64,000 nucleotides of DNA from Melastoma dodecandrum (lineage: Eukaryota; Streptophyta; Magnoliopsida; Myrtales; Melastomataceae): NCBI GenBank assembly GCA_029817715.1, contig JARUPY010000229.1, positions 496,001 to 560,000 on the forward strand, read 5' to 3'. The position numbers and the translations under genes were made by a program. This document shows, piece by piece, positions 1 to 10,676 of the stretch. Below the pieces are notes generated by a model. The model did not search any database, was not told where the DNA came from, and worked only from the letters and a program-made list of their open reading frames with translations. The first letter of the stretch is position 1. Every line of letters starts with the position of its first letter.

Positions 1-1345
1 TCATTTCTGACATAGGTTGTAGTTTCAGTTGTAGACTCAGAGGATTCTTCGTCAGAATGGAGTCCTCCTTCCCCGACTGGTCAGTTGACCAGTCTTCGCC
101 GGTAGACCCTTCCTATCAAGGGCAAACAAATCAAGATTGAGGACCAACCCCTACCTGAGAAGAAGGTGATTGGCAAGCGAAAGGCGTCATCCCCTCAATC
201 TTCTGACTCCGAGGAGATTCCTATTTTAGTTTTCTTTAAGCAATCGTCCTGCAATTCAGGATCCTGTCCCTATTTCTTTCAAAGCCCCTGAATCTTCTGA
301 GACAAATGCTCAGCATTCAGGAACTCCTTCCCCAAGGTATGCAACACCTTTCTCTTTTAAAAACCATAAATCCTCTTCCAATAAACCATGGGATCTTGTT
401 TTCAGGATTGTGGCCATGACACTGAGTCCGATCCCTTTGAATTCTCAGACAGTGGAGACCCGTCGAGAATTTGAAAAAGATGTAAGTATTCTTATATCAA
501 TGTTGTTTTGTTCTCTCAAAGCCCGAGCAAAAAAATTAAAATATATTACTTTATTCTCAAGGTGCGAATTTCTTCCAGGATCCTTGATCCTGAAAAAGCC
601 TTGGAAACCAACGAAGTTGACCTACCTCCTTCCGAGGTATTCCAGGTCTACATAGACTTTACTCAATTAATAAGATATCCCTTTCCCAAGTCTCGAAGTT
701 TCAGCGTCTGAGAAGCCGGAGGCTATTGCTGTCGTAATAAAGCTACTACTTAGGAGGCGATAGGCGCGATAAATGCTAATCCCTCTAATGTCGCAGATCA
801 GCAAACTATAACGCCGACCACCAATCTCCCTGCCCTCCATCAAGTGAAAATTTTGGAGAAGGTACTTCAGGCAGCTTCAGTGATTATGACTGACTGATAG
901 AGAACGTAGACCGTGTTGGGGATCTCCTCCATAACTGCATCAGGGAGATTGGGAGTTCCCCCGCAGCTACGATCCAAATGTTAGCAGCCTATGAAGACTT
1001 CAAAGGGCAATTCTGGACTGAGTGGCCAGTTTACTTAAAAGACCTCAAGACATTTTGCAGCGCCGAGTCCAAGATTGCTGAAATTCTAAAAAACTCAGGT
1101 AGAGGTAGTAGCTGACGTGAAGCTCCTTAGGCAATAGAGAGATGAGTTGTCTCATCAGCTTTCACAAGTCTAGGCTAGGATTGCAGAACTCTTGGTCCTT
1201 GAGAAAGATCTCAAGGATCGGGTTTCCATAGTTGACTCCCTGCTTGTCGACCGATCTGCTTATGCTTCTGCTTCTGCTCAGCAGAGCCAAGATGAATTAA
1301 AGTCTTGGTTTCGTCAGAAGAACGAGATTACCATGAAGTGAACCC
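1..1345 (+). pseudogene. Antisense ORF remnant of gypsy element A (coiled-coil, plant-mobile-domain type)
   Basis: This stretch lies just beyond the 3' end of the pol region of element A and is readable on the opposite strand, interrupted by stops and frameshifts. Around 150-260 it encodes a Lys/Ser-rich piece (KKVIGKRKASSPQSSDSEE). Around 1120-1340 it encodes a heptad-like coiled coil (for example DELSHQLSQV and RIAELLVLEKDLKDRVSIVD) with internal stops. Tat-lineage Ty3/gypsy elements of plants are known to carry an additional antisense ORF between pol and the 3' LTR, and the position and composition fit that. Element D shows the same arrangement at 61572-62690. The 5' part of the ORF lies left of the window. 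It is non-functional as it stands. A degraded host gene is a less likely alternative. Confidence 0.5.
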
Positions 1346-1600
1346 GGGCCAAGGTTTTGACCTTCCCGTTTGTGGAAGCAGCACGGATGGTGCCGAGACA
1401 TGATGCCAAGGATTCATGCATCCAGGTCCCCAGGAAATGATGCCATTTTATTTCCTTTGCTTATGTTTAGGTCTCAAGGGATGATACCCTTAAAACAAAC
1501 TCAATTTACTTTCCATCTACCAGCTCGAGACGTAAGGTCTCAAGGGATGACACCCTCTAAACAAACTCATTAGTCTACAGCTATGTAATGCTTTTATAAA

Positions 1601-2377
1601 TTAACTTCTTAGTATCCCTTCCCATATAACTGTGAAGCGTTTCCTTAGATTCTTTTCGTGAGATTCCCATATGGTTTTCTTATAGTGTTTCAAGTATTTA
1701 CTGTTAATTTTTGAATGTTGTCTAACTCCTTCAAGCGTTGACAGCCTATAGCTGTTTGCTGAATAGGCTTCGCTTACTTGATATGGTCCTTCCCAATTTG
1801 GGGACCATTTTCCTAAAATCTCGTCCTTAGATTTTAAAGGTAAGATCATCTTCAAAACCAGGTCACCAACTTGAAAGTGTTTATGAACTACTTTCTTGTT
1901 GTAATGTCGGGCTATCCTCTGTTTGTGCACTTCTACCCTGTCTACAACCTCCAATCTTTTCCTTTCCAACTCTTCTAAGGCTATATGCATAGCTTCGTTC
2001 TGTAGACAAGGTTGACTGACACGAAGCGATTCATACTTCATTTCGATGGGTAATACTGCATCATGAGCATAGACTAGTGCGAATAGAGTTTCCCCAGTGC
2101 TTTCGCGTTTTGTAACTCTTAGAGCCCACAATGCATCATTCAGTATTTCATGCCATTTCCTTAGATTAAGTCTGACCATCTTTTGAATATTATTTTTAAT
2201 TATTTTATTGATGGCATCGGCTTGTCCATTTGCTTGAGGATAAAACGGAGTAGAATTCAGAATTGAGAAGCCAAATTCTTTGGCAAATTCCCTTACTCTT
2301 GTGTTGTTAAAAGCCGTCCCATTATCTACGACAATGTTCTGGGGAATGCCAAATCTATAAATGATACAAGCCTGCAA
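1601..2377 (-). pseudogene. Integrase core and C-terminal domain (element A)
   Basis: This 258-codon open frame begins inside the integrase catalytic core. It contains the second catalytic Asp (VVDNGTAFN), then FYPQANGQADAINK 35 residues later, and the GPY/F-type C-terminal domain (KWSPNWEGPYQVSEAY). In active integrases the residue after NGQA is the catalytic Glu of DD35E; here it is Asp. The frame closes shortly after the GPY domain, as expected for the end of pol. The first catalytic Asp lies upstream in another frame, so the domain is split. It is certain as a retroelement integrase and inactive as encoded. Confidence 0.9.
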
Positions 2378-2473
2378 AAAACTAATGACTTCATTATGGT
2401 CAATTTTCTTGTAGACTTGTGCCTCTACCCATTTGGTGAAGTAATCTGTCGCTACTAATATAAACGCATCCCC

Positions 2474-2950
2474 TCAATTAAAATGAGGATGAATTTCCCC
2501 TATCACATCCAGAGCCCAAGTCCTGAAAGGCCAAGGTTTAATTATTGGGGTAAGGTCAGCTGTTGGAGCGCGAGTTGTTGGGCCATGTTGCTGGCACTCT
2601 TGACATCCCTTGGCCATCTCAATGCAATTTTTTATCATTGATGGCCAGTAAAAACCACGTCTATGAATAATCCAACACATTTTAATCCCTGTCTGGTGGG
2701 ACCCACAGAGTCCCTCGTCGGTCTCCAACATTATTGGAGTAGTTTCATCTAAGTCTACGCATCTTAAAAGAACTCCATTCATACCCTTCCTATAGAGAAT
2801 ACCGTCCAATAGGATGTACGACAACGCCTGAACTTTAATTCGTTGTTTCCCTTCCCGACTAGGATCTGATAAGAAATCTATTATAGGTTTCCTCCAATCT
2901 TTATCTTGGCTCATTATGTCTACGGTCATGACGTTGTCATCTGACTGCAA
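2474..2950 (-). pseudogene. Integrase N-terminal HHCC zinc-binding domain (element A)
   Basis: The frame encodes the segment between RNase H and the integrase core. GLCGSHQTGIKMCWIIHRRG supplies the two histidines and GCQECQQHG supplies the CxxC pair of the HHCC zinc-binding domain. It is followed by PWPFRTWALDVIGEIHPH, which enters the core and holds the first catalytic Asp (ALDVIG). The frame then stops, and the rest of integrase continues in another frame at 2377. Element D has the same PWPFRTWALDI block at 60640. It is a piece of pol, not a separate gene. Confidence 0.85.
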
Positions 2951-3187
2951 ATGCGATCATATTTCTGGTATGTTATCTCGTTTGGTCCTGTTTTTGTATC
3001 TCGAGGCTAACTGCGCTAGGTTATTAGCTACTACATTTTCAGCACGTCCCACAAATTGAAAAGTTATATCTTCGAATCGTGCGATTAGCCACTATACCAT
3101 CCAAACATAGGGTAGCAACATGCCTTGACACGCGCACTCCTTGTTAACCTGGTTAAGAACTAACAGAGAATCTCTCCTGATTCGGGC

Positions 3188-3772
3188 TTACCTTGCCTTC
3201 AGTGACATAAGTTCCTTTAACACTGTTATCAATGCTTCATACTCGGTGGCATTATTGGTTGGTATTACTTCTAGACGAAAAGCTAATATGATGTCTTTAC
3301 CCATTGGGGATATTATGTGAACTCCTATCCCAGCTCCATTTTTGGTGGACGAGCCATTGAACCATGCTTGCCAGACTTCTTCAGTTGCTTCTTCTTGTTC
3401 TATAGACATGACTGGGTCATGATCGGCTAGAAAATCCGCCAGCGCTTGTCATTTGACCGACTGTTGAGGTTTATATCTCAAATCGTATGGGGACAAAATC
3501 AAGCTCCATTTGCTAATCCGTCCACCTAATAATGGGCTCTTGAAGAAATATTTGATAATGGGCGACTTGGATACGACATAGACTTCGCTGTTCCTGGTGT
3601 AATGTCTAAGTTTCATAACAGCATAAAATACCGATAGACACAACTTTTCTTTTGGAGCATACCAGACTTCAATTAGTGTCAATTGCCTTGACAGGTAATA
3701 AACGGCCCTTTCACGTCCATTCTCATCCGTTTGTGCTAACATAGCCCCTATAGTCGTTTTAGTGGCAGCCAC
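3188..3772 (-). pseudogene. RNase H region (element A)
   Basis: Two adjacent open pieces (3772-3449 and 3409-3188) encode the RT-linked RNase H and the following second RNase H-like domain. The first contains GAMLAQTDENGRERAVYYLS and ends at LRYKPQQSVK. The second begins near EVWQAWFNGSSTKNGAGIG and includes NNATEYEALI, the Asp and Glu blocks typical of RNase H. A stop lies between them at the position of the usual ADFLADH linker. A dual RNase H arrangement is typical of Tat-lineage plant gypsy elements. Confidence 0.8.
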
Positions 3773-3838
3773 ATAAAGAATGAAAGGTCTCCCTTACTGC
3801 GGGGGTATTAGGACTGGTGGGTGTGTTAAGTAATTTCT

Positions 3839-4620
3839 TTAAGCGTTAAACGCTTCCTCCAGTTTTTCGGTCCACTTGTAATCATTTTTCCCTTTTAACA
3901 GGTCAGTAAATGCCTCTATCTTCCCTGCGACATTTCCAACAAATCTACGTAGGTAATTCACTCTCCCAAGAAAAGCCTGGAACTCCCTTTTACTTCTTGG
4001 TGCCACTAAACTTTGAATAGCTTTTACCTTGTTTTGATCCACTTCAATGCCGCGTTGATGTACTAAGAAACCCAAAAATTGCCCCGCTTTAACTTCAAAA
4101 GCGCATTTAAGTTGGTTTCGATTGAGTTGATGTTTTCTCATTTTTATAAAAGCACTTATGAGATGATCGGCATGTAGTTCTTCTTTCGTTGACTTAACGA
4201 CTATATCGTCGATGTAGACTTCTACTGCCTTGCCAAAAGAAGCGTCAAATATAATATTCATTGCTCGTTGATAAGTAGCGCGAGCATTCTTTGGTCCAAA
4301 CGGCAATACTACCCATTAGAAAATCCCTAAAGGACATCTGAATGCGGTTTTATGTATATCTTCTTCCGCAATGAAGATCTGGTTATAACTAGAGAAACCA
4401 TCCATAATGACATAATCTGATGACCTATTGTCTTGTCTATAAGATTATCCGCAATAGGCATGGGATACTTATCCTTTGGGGTAGCGCAGTTCAAATCTCT
4501 AAAGTCTATACAGACTCTAATTTTGCCGTTCACTTTTAATACGGGTACGATACTAGACATCTACTCTGTATAACGTGATGTCCTTATATACCCTGCTCGA
4601 AAAAGCTTTTTAACTTCTTC
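3839..4620 (-). pseudogene. Reverse transcriptase (element A)
   Basis: Two open pieces (4560-4327 and 4306-3839) encode RT. The upstream piece has VLKVNGKIRVCIDFRDLN (fingers and first catalytic Asp block). The downstream piece has MPFGPKNARATYQRAMN followed by VEVYIDDIVVKS, the YIDD catalytic box, then FLGFLVHQRGIEVDQNK and the connection. A frameshift splits palm from fingers, so it is inactive. The MPFG-KNA-ATYQRAMN wording is shared with element D at 58782. Confidence 0.9.
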
Positions 4621-5398
4621 AAAAACTAACTGTGTTACTTCCCTAGTCATACGTCTCGGTGCTTGTTGAATCGGCTTGAAATCTTTCTTGATGGGAAGAG
4701 TATGTTCTAATAGTCTACGATCTATTCCTGGCATCTCGGTATAATCACAGGCGAAGCAGTCTTTAAATTCTTCAAGTACCCTTTTAATCGCATTAAAAAA
4801 GTTCCTTATTAACTGAAGAACTGATGAAAAGAACCCTAGGGGAATTCTCGCTTCCCAAATTGATACTATCTAATAGGTCACACGGCATCATCAAAGATTT
4901 ATGGTCCTCGCTACTACCTAAATCGGTAGACATTGGCTTATTACAAGTATCGGGCGCTCTAAGCGCCTCCGAATTTATTGAGAGCAGAGAAGTAGGTCGT
5001 TCACGGCAATGATCCCCCTTGTAGACTTGGAGTCGCTGGAGAATATCAGCGACCACTTCGTTCCTTTTTTCACTCTAGTCCATAAGTCCCTTCCTTTAGG
5101 ATTCTATCGGGCTCCAACTATGCGACGACACTCTGCTGGCTCTTCAGAACTTCTTCTTTGCCACCTTCGTCTTCATTTCGGCTGTTTGCTTCTCTCCTTC
5201 CGAGGTTTTCACCTGAATTGACCTCTTATAGGGCTTCCTCTATGTCCTTTGCAGTAAGCTCTTTTCCCTATCCCGATGGAGCGACTTGGTCCATCTCTGG
5301 CTTGGGGTGAGATGTCCCAAAATCCACGATATAATCAAATTTTTCAGATGGTTGACCAAGAGGCCCTACAGTAGGTCGCCTAGCTTATACTGTTGCTC
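4621..5398 (-). repeat. Tandem duplication copy 1 inside element A
   Basis: The segment beginning AAAAACTAACTGTGTTACTT at 4621 recurs at 5399, head to tail, with an offset of 778 bp. It covers the start of RT and the linker between protease and RT. The two copies differ by scattered substitutions and a few indels, for example CATTAAAAAAGTT against CATAAAAGAAGTT near their first 180 bp. A direct head-to-tail duplication of internal element sequence is most simply explained by unequal exchange or template switching after or during insertion. Confidence 0.9.
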
Positions 5399-6176
5399 AA
5401 AAACTAACTGTGTTACTTCCCTAGTCATACGTCTCAGTGCTTGTTGAATCGGCTTGAAATCTTTCTTGATGGGAAGAGTATGTTCTAATAGTCTACGATC
5501 TAGTCCTGGCATCTCGGTATAATCACAGGCGAAGCAGTCTTTAAATTCTTCAAGTACCCTTTTAATCGCATAAAAGAAGTTCCTTATTAACTGAAGAACT
5601 GATGAAAAGAACCCTAGGAGAATTCTCGCTTCCCAAATTGATACTATCTAATAGGTCACACGGCATCATCAAAGATTTATGGTCCTCGCTACTACCTAAA
5701 TCGGTAGACATTGGCTTATTACAAGTATCGGGCGCTCTAAGCGCTCCGAATTTATTGAGAGCAGAGATGTAGGTCGTTCGCGGCAATGATCCCCCTTGTA
5801 GACTTGGAGTCGCTGGAGAATATCAGCGACCACTTCGTTCCTTTTTTCACTCTGGTCCATAAGTCCCTTCCTTTAGGATTCTATCGAGCTCCAACTCTGC
5901 GACGACACTCTGCTGGCTCTTCAGAACTTCTTCTTTGCCACCTTCGTCTTTATTTCGGCTGCTTGCATTTCTCCTTTCGAGGCTTTCCCCTGAATTGACC
6001 TCTTGTTGGAATTCCTCTATGTCCTTTGCAGTAAGCTCTCTTCCCCATCCTGATGGAGTGACTTGGTCTATATCTGGCTTGGGGTGCGATGTCCCAAAAT
6101 TCACGATATAATCAAATTTTCTAGATGGTTGACCAAGAGGCCCTACAGTAGGTCGCCTAGCTTATACCGTTGCTCC
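5399..6176 (-). repeat. Tandem duplication copy 2 inside element A
   Basis: This is the second head-to-tail copy. Its right end (TAGCTTATACCGTTGCTC) matches the right end of copy 1, and sequence then continues into the single-copy protease side of the element. On the minus strand it holds an 85-aa open piece (6104-5847) and a 74-aa piece (5786-5562), both pieces of the PR-RT linker with no recognisable catalytic motif. Confidence 0.9.
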
Positions 6177-6510
6177 AGCGTAAGATCTTTGACAATCTTG
6201 CTCATGTCTACATGCAAGATACCTTTATCACAACAAGAATATTCATCAGCCTTAATAATCTCAATTTCAGAATCGAGCCACAACATCAACTCTCTATGCA
6301 ACATAGACGAGATGGCTGCAGCTTTATGAAGTCAATCGCGGCCTAACGAAGCATTTAAAGTGGGAATTATGTCTATTACGAAGAAAGCAGTTTCCTTCTC
6401 CTAGCGTCCCACCTCTAGGTGCACAGAAAAGACCCCTAAACATTCAGATTTCCTACCGTTAAAACCACTCACGGCAATATTAGTTTTAACCAAATTGTGA
6501 GGTTTACATC
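6177..6510 (-). pseudogene. Protease-region remnant (element A)
   Basis: Reading the minus strand gives pieces such as AVSGFNGRKSECLGVF and RDWLHKA-like words (around 6340-6480). These are flanking blocks of the gypsy aspartic protease also seen in element C (ITISGFNGL at about 45060). The catalytic D-[ST/N]-G block would lie further right but is absent because copia sequence begins at about 6511. It is short and decayed. Confidence 0.55.
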
Positions 6511-7277
6511 CAACCATTCTAAACTTGGACAACGGAAGTCAGCCTACTTCCTCGCATATGAATGCAGTCAAGCGAATATTACGTTATCTCAAGGGAACTC
6601 GATCACATGGCATCACAATTTTGGCTGCGAATTCCTTTGAGATTACGTGTTTCACGGATGCGGATTGGGCGAGTTGTCCGGATGATAGAAAAAGCACAAG
6701 TGGATATTGTACGTTTCTTGGCCCTAATCTCATTTCTTGGACCTCAAATAAGCAGAAGGTGGTATCCCGGTCCAGCACAGAAGCAGAGTTTCGTGCACTT
6801 GCAGACGGAGTTGCAGAAATATTCTGGATACAAGGTCTAGTACGAGAAATGCTTGCTCAGTCAACACCTAGTACTCCAATTCTTTACTGTGATAACTTGA
6901 GCACGATTCACCTCACTGCGAATCCAGTTCTGCATGCACGAACTAAACATGTCGAGATCGACTTTCATTTTGTTCGTGAGAAAGTTGCAGCAGGGCTGAT
7001 ACAAGTTCTTCATGTTAGCTCAGAAGACCAAGTTGCAGACCCTCTAACCAAGATTATATCTGTCCAGCGCTTCCTCAACATAAGGAGTCTCATGACAGTA
7101 ACTCAGAAGCCAAAGCCAACTTTCTCAGACCAGGATGAGAAAATAGATGAAATGAAAAAAGAGGTGGCTGAGGTAGCTGCGGTGGCTTTGCGGAGGAGTG
7201 TTGGACAGTTAGAAGAATTAGAAGAATTAGAAGGAGGGGAGCTAGAAGAGCTGAAAGGAGCTGGACTTGCGGAGGAG
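6511..7277 (+). mobile_element. Ty1/copia RT tail and RNase H (3' end of a copia element)
   Basis: An open frame of 252 codons (6525-7283) encodes the end of copia RT (HMNAVKRILRYLKGTRSHG) and a complete RNase H: DADWA, SSTEAEF, YCDNLS and HARTKHVEID carry the acidic catalytic residues in the normal order. It ends near VADPLTK, as copia polyproteins do. A Glu-rich low-complexity tail follows. The left edge is abrupt: RT, integrase and gag are missing, and gypsy sequence in the opposite orientation abuts at about 6511. The purine-rich GGAGGAG at 7271-7277 is a good polypurine tract. Confidence 0.9.
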
Positions 7278-7665
7278 TGTTGAACTGAGTGTTACTTGGG
7301 CTTGCGAAGGAGGATTGAAGTCTGAAGCCCATATCCAACAAGAGAGTATGGCTTGTTTATGAAAGCCTTACGAAGGGAGCCCAGACGTGGGAATCTGTTG
7401 GTAGCTGTCGGTTGGTAACAACTCACAGACACCGAAAACAGAAACGACAGAAGGAACGGATATGGGAGTACAGAGCAGAGTGGTGATGCGCGCGTACAAA
7501 CAGAAATTTGTTACAAGTCTGGATATTACTATTTATGTAATACTGTTTTGATGTGACATGATACATCGAATTCTCTTCTTTCTTCCTCTGTTTTTCTTCT
7601 TCTCTTCTTTTCTAACTTCCTTCCTTCTGCAGCTCAATCCTTTGAGCTACTTCACCATGTCTGGC
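7278..7665 (+). mobile_element. Probable 3' LTR of the copia element
   Basis: TGTTGAACTG directly follows the polypurine tract GGAGGAG, the expected start of a 3' LTR. A second GCGGAGGAGTGTTGGA lies 80 bp upstream (about 7190), so the true LTR start could be 7198. The right end is not defined because there is no second LTR to compare; the region ends in a pyrimidine-rich stretch before 7680. The boundary is approximate. Confidence 0.5.
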
Positions 7666-7894
7666 ATTTCTCACTTGTTTATCAGTTAATGATTAACGTG
7701 GTGTTGGATTGCACATTAATATCGGTTTCCTTTCCGGAATTGTAAAAAATATTTACATCGTGATTCAGGCACATGAAAAGTTTCTCCTTTGGTGGACAAC
7801 AGGGGGCGACCCTATTTCAAGAAGGGTCTGATTCATGCAACTACGGCAAAAAGATTAGATCTTTACATGTTAAAGAGGTGACGAAAACAGGGAG

Positions 7895-10676
7895 TTAGTC
7901 GCGCCGGCCTCGCTCTTCCTGTATCGACCTGAAGATACGGGCAGCCGACTCTGAGGCTGATTTACGGTTGTGAGGGACGACCTTGATGACACTGCCTCTT
8001 GGCCGGTCGCTGCTCTGTGTCTCGACCGCTGCTTGATCCGATGGTTGTTCCACGGGGAAGAGGAGGAGCGTGGATGCGCCCTTCGTTAGGTCCATGGGAC
8101 TGCTTCCTGTACTCCCCTGCGTCTCGCGGAACTTCTGTGACTTGCTCCCGTGTTTAGAGACTGATACCACTTTGCTTACCTGCGTCGATACATTGTGCGA
8201 GCTCGGGGGATGGAACTGACTTAAGTTGGCTTCCCCAATTGAGAAGCGGCTGTCCGTAGGATTCATCACCGGCAAGCTGATGGGAGGAAAGTAGGAATGG
8301 TTGAGGCCGAATCCCTGATGATGATGATGAGAAGATGGAATCCTGAAGGCAGCGCTTGGGTCCCTGAGAGTAGGACCGCCGCTTATTGGTACACAACCTC
8401 CATAAACTGGTGCCATAAATTCACCACTGATCGGAGGGCAGGGACCTGTGTATGGTTTGTACACTAGACCTTCTGAAGGCAACATGACTGGAACTAACCA
8501 GTGGTTTCCGGCAGCTGGGTAACACATTGGATAAGCCATTTGTTCTGGCCTCTTGGCAAAGAGATCCTTTCTGATGTCACTGTTTATGGGGGAAAGAGGA
8601 ATTTTCGCCGTCGGAGGTTTTCCTGGAGGATTCCCACTTGTTTGATCTTTCCGGGACGACTCAAAAGGACGTTCCGGAGGGGCTTCTATTGTTCGAACGG
8701 TTTCAGCAGGAGGCTTTAAAGTGCCAAGGCCACAACTAACGAGAAGATCAGGAGATCTTGAAAGCAATTTTTGTACCTTAAAAAGGAGCAAAATGACGGC
8801 AGTTTCATCAAATATGAATCACCAATTGATTACATGAAGAGATTTCAAGCAAGGAAGAACTAGAAATTACCTTTATCAATCTGTGCAACTCGAATACTTG
8901 CACTCCGAAAACTCTTTGTTGACTGCAGATAGCAACACAAGCCTTAATATAAGAACTGGCAACATGTGTCTGTGAAGTGTTAACAACATGAAAAAAATGA
9001 TTTTTCTAGTAAAGATCCTCCAATGAGAAATCATTAGACGCACTAACAATAAACATATAACTCGGATATCTCCTACACCAACAAGGCATGACAGTACTAG
9101 CATCGAGAAATCTTGAATTCAACACATTCCTCGGAAGACAGCACATGCCTTGATGAGCTGAAAAATAGTCATAATGTACATATGCCCAAAATAAGAAAGA
9201 ACAGGCAAATTTTTTAGTGTGTGCCATCAAAATGAATTCATTCCTGAGATAAGAAGCTATGCATCCCCTCATAGAGAAGTGGCAGAAAATTGTGACCGAG
9301 GGAAGCTATATAATAACTTCTGTTAGAAAGTGAGTGAAAAGAGTTTCTTACTCGATCATGGCTCTTCTTGTTTTCCAAAATAGCTTTTCACCAATTGCTC
9401 CAACAACATCATCCGGCAGAATACCTATTACGGATGCAGACTCTGCGATGACCATGTCTGGAAACTGACATCTCTTAGTCGCTTTCACATCACATTGCTG
9501 GGCCTCATTGCTCTTGCCATCACCTTCTCGTGTGTCATGGTCTGTTTTATTCTCAGATTTGGCTACACTTGTAGCGTCTCCTCTAACTGAGGTCTCATTT
9601 TTCTGGAAAGAATGACTGTCTTGCAATGGGCCCTTAATTCTGGGCAACTTAGGCGATGCACCTGATGAATTGCTCATACACTCTAAAGTAGCAGATTCGC
9701 GGGGCCGCTTTGGCGGCTTGCATCTACTATTACCATGGGATGGCGATGAAGATGCATTAGATGCAACTCTTGCTGAAAGGGCAGGATCCGGAGTCTCTCT
9801 AGGGCCAAGGCTTTCTGTACACATTTCATGCTCATTCGAAACTGGATCTTGTGAATTCATTCTGCACTGGTTCTTCCCAGGTCTCGCAGGTTCAGCCTTC
9901 TTCTCTAAACAACTCTGCTTTTGGCTGGAAGAACCCAGATTGGAGCAAGGGTTTCGCTCGGATAATTTCTCATTCCAATCATCACAATATGTAATAGGTG
10001 TCAACTTTGCCCGTTCTAGAACCACAGCATCATCTTCCCTTATCCGCTCTCCCCAAACTGGCGCTTTGTCACCTTTCATTCTTTCGAGAAAAGTTGGATT
10101 GGCACTAGAATTCGACGAATGCCGCATTTTCGATGCTCCAAAATGTGTAGTTATTGCAGTCTTTGGATTTCCTTTCTCCTGTGTTGGTGTTAACTTGATA
10201 CCCAGAGTAGTAACATCACGTTTCCCAGAGAGATACTTCACTGGTGAGCTAGAAGTCGGAGTCAGCAGGTTGATCTGATATGCCCCGCTCTACAATCAGA
10301 AGAGTTTGCCACGATTAGGAAGAACGAAATACAGAAACAGAAACAGAGAGATGACCACATACCTCTTATACCAACCACGCATTATGGAATTACATATCAC
10401 AACCTATCAGATCTCAACAAAAATAACAACGACACGTACAGACGTCGGTCGTGCTGGAGAAGCTGAAGAGGCCGCCCCGTTTTGTGACGCAGGGGAAGAC
10501 GGCGACACGGCCGTCGAGCTGAACTTCTGCAAAGGGATGCTGTGTTGCTCATACAGGGCCATCTTGTTCCTCGGGGGAGCCCTCGGACCACCTTTCTCCC
10601 TGTCATTCACATGCAGCCGAGGGAACAGGGGACTCATCTGCTTCCCCTCGTCTTTCACATCTTTCATCATCATCAT
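7895..10676 (-). CDS. ELF3: EARLY FLOWERING 3 (ELF3), evening-complex scaffold
   Basis: Four exons on the minus strand: 10676-10440, 10289-9352, 8922-8871 and 8776-7895, giving 702 aa (Arabidopsis ELF3 has 695). ELF3 is a nuclear scaffold that joins ELF4 and LUX in the evening complex of the circadian clock and represses growth and flowering genes. The family blocks are all present: FPRLHVND and [16 protein letters not shown] (about residues 20-50), the ELF4-binding core region ending in [18 protein letters not shown], then [19 protein letters not shown] across exons 2-4, and the C-terminal block [30 protein letters not shown] opens the prion-like domain. That domain here has a run of only four His and no polyglutamine tract. 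The start was chosen at the first ATG of an ATG run; the conserved block begins about 17 codons later. Introns have GT-AG ends and phases match. Confidence 0.95.

Larger units (their letters stand above)
1601..6510 (-). mobile_element. Element A: decayed Ty3/gypsy (Tat-type) pol region
   Basis: On the minus strand, domains run in the order protease remnant (about 6500-6180), a duplicated linker (6176-4621), reverse transcriptase (about 4620-3839), RNase H (3772-3188) and integrase (2950-1601). The order PR-RT-RH-IN places it in Ty3/gypsy, not copia. Frameshifts and stops separate nearly every domain, so no full polyprotein can be made. No LTR of this copy is visible: the 5' side is cut at about 6510 by copia sequence and the 3' side runs into the antisense ORF toward the window edge. 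RT and integrase wording closely resembles elements C and D. Confidence 0.9.

Noticed and set aside
9670..10278. 202-codon plus-strand open frame
   Set aside because: Shadow of ELF3 exon 2, which has clear family motifs on the minus strand.
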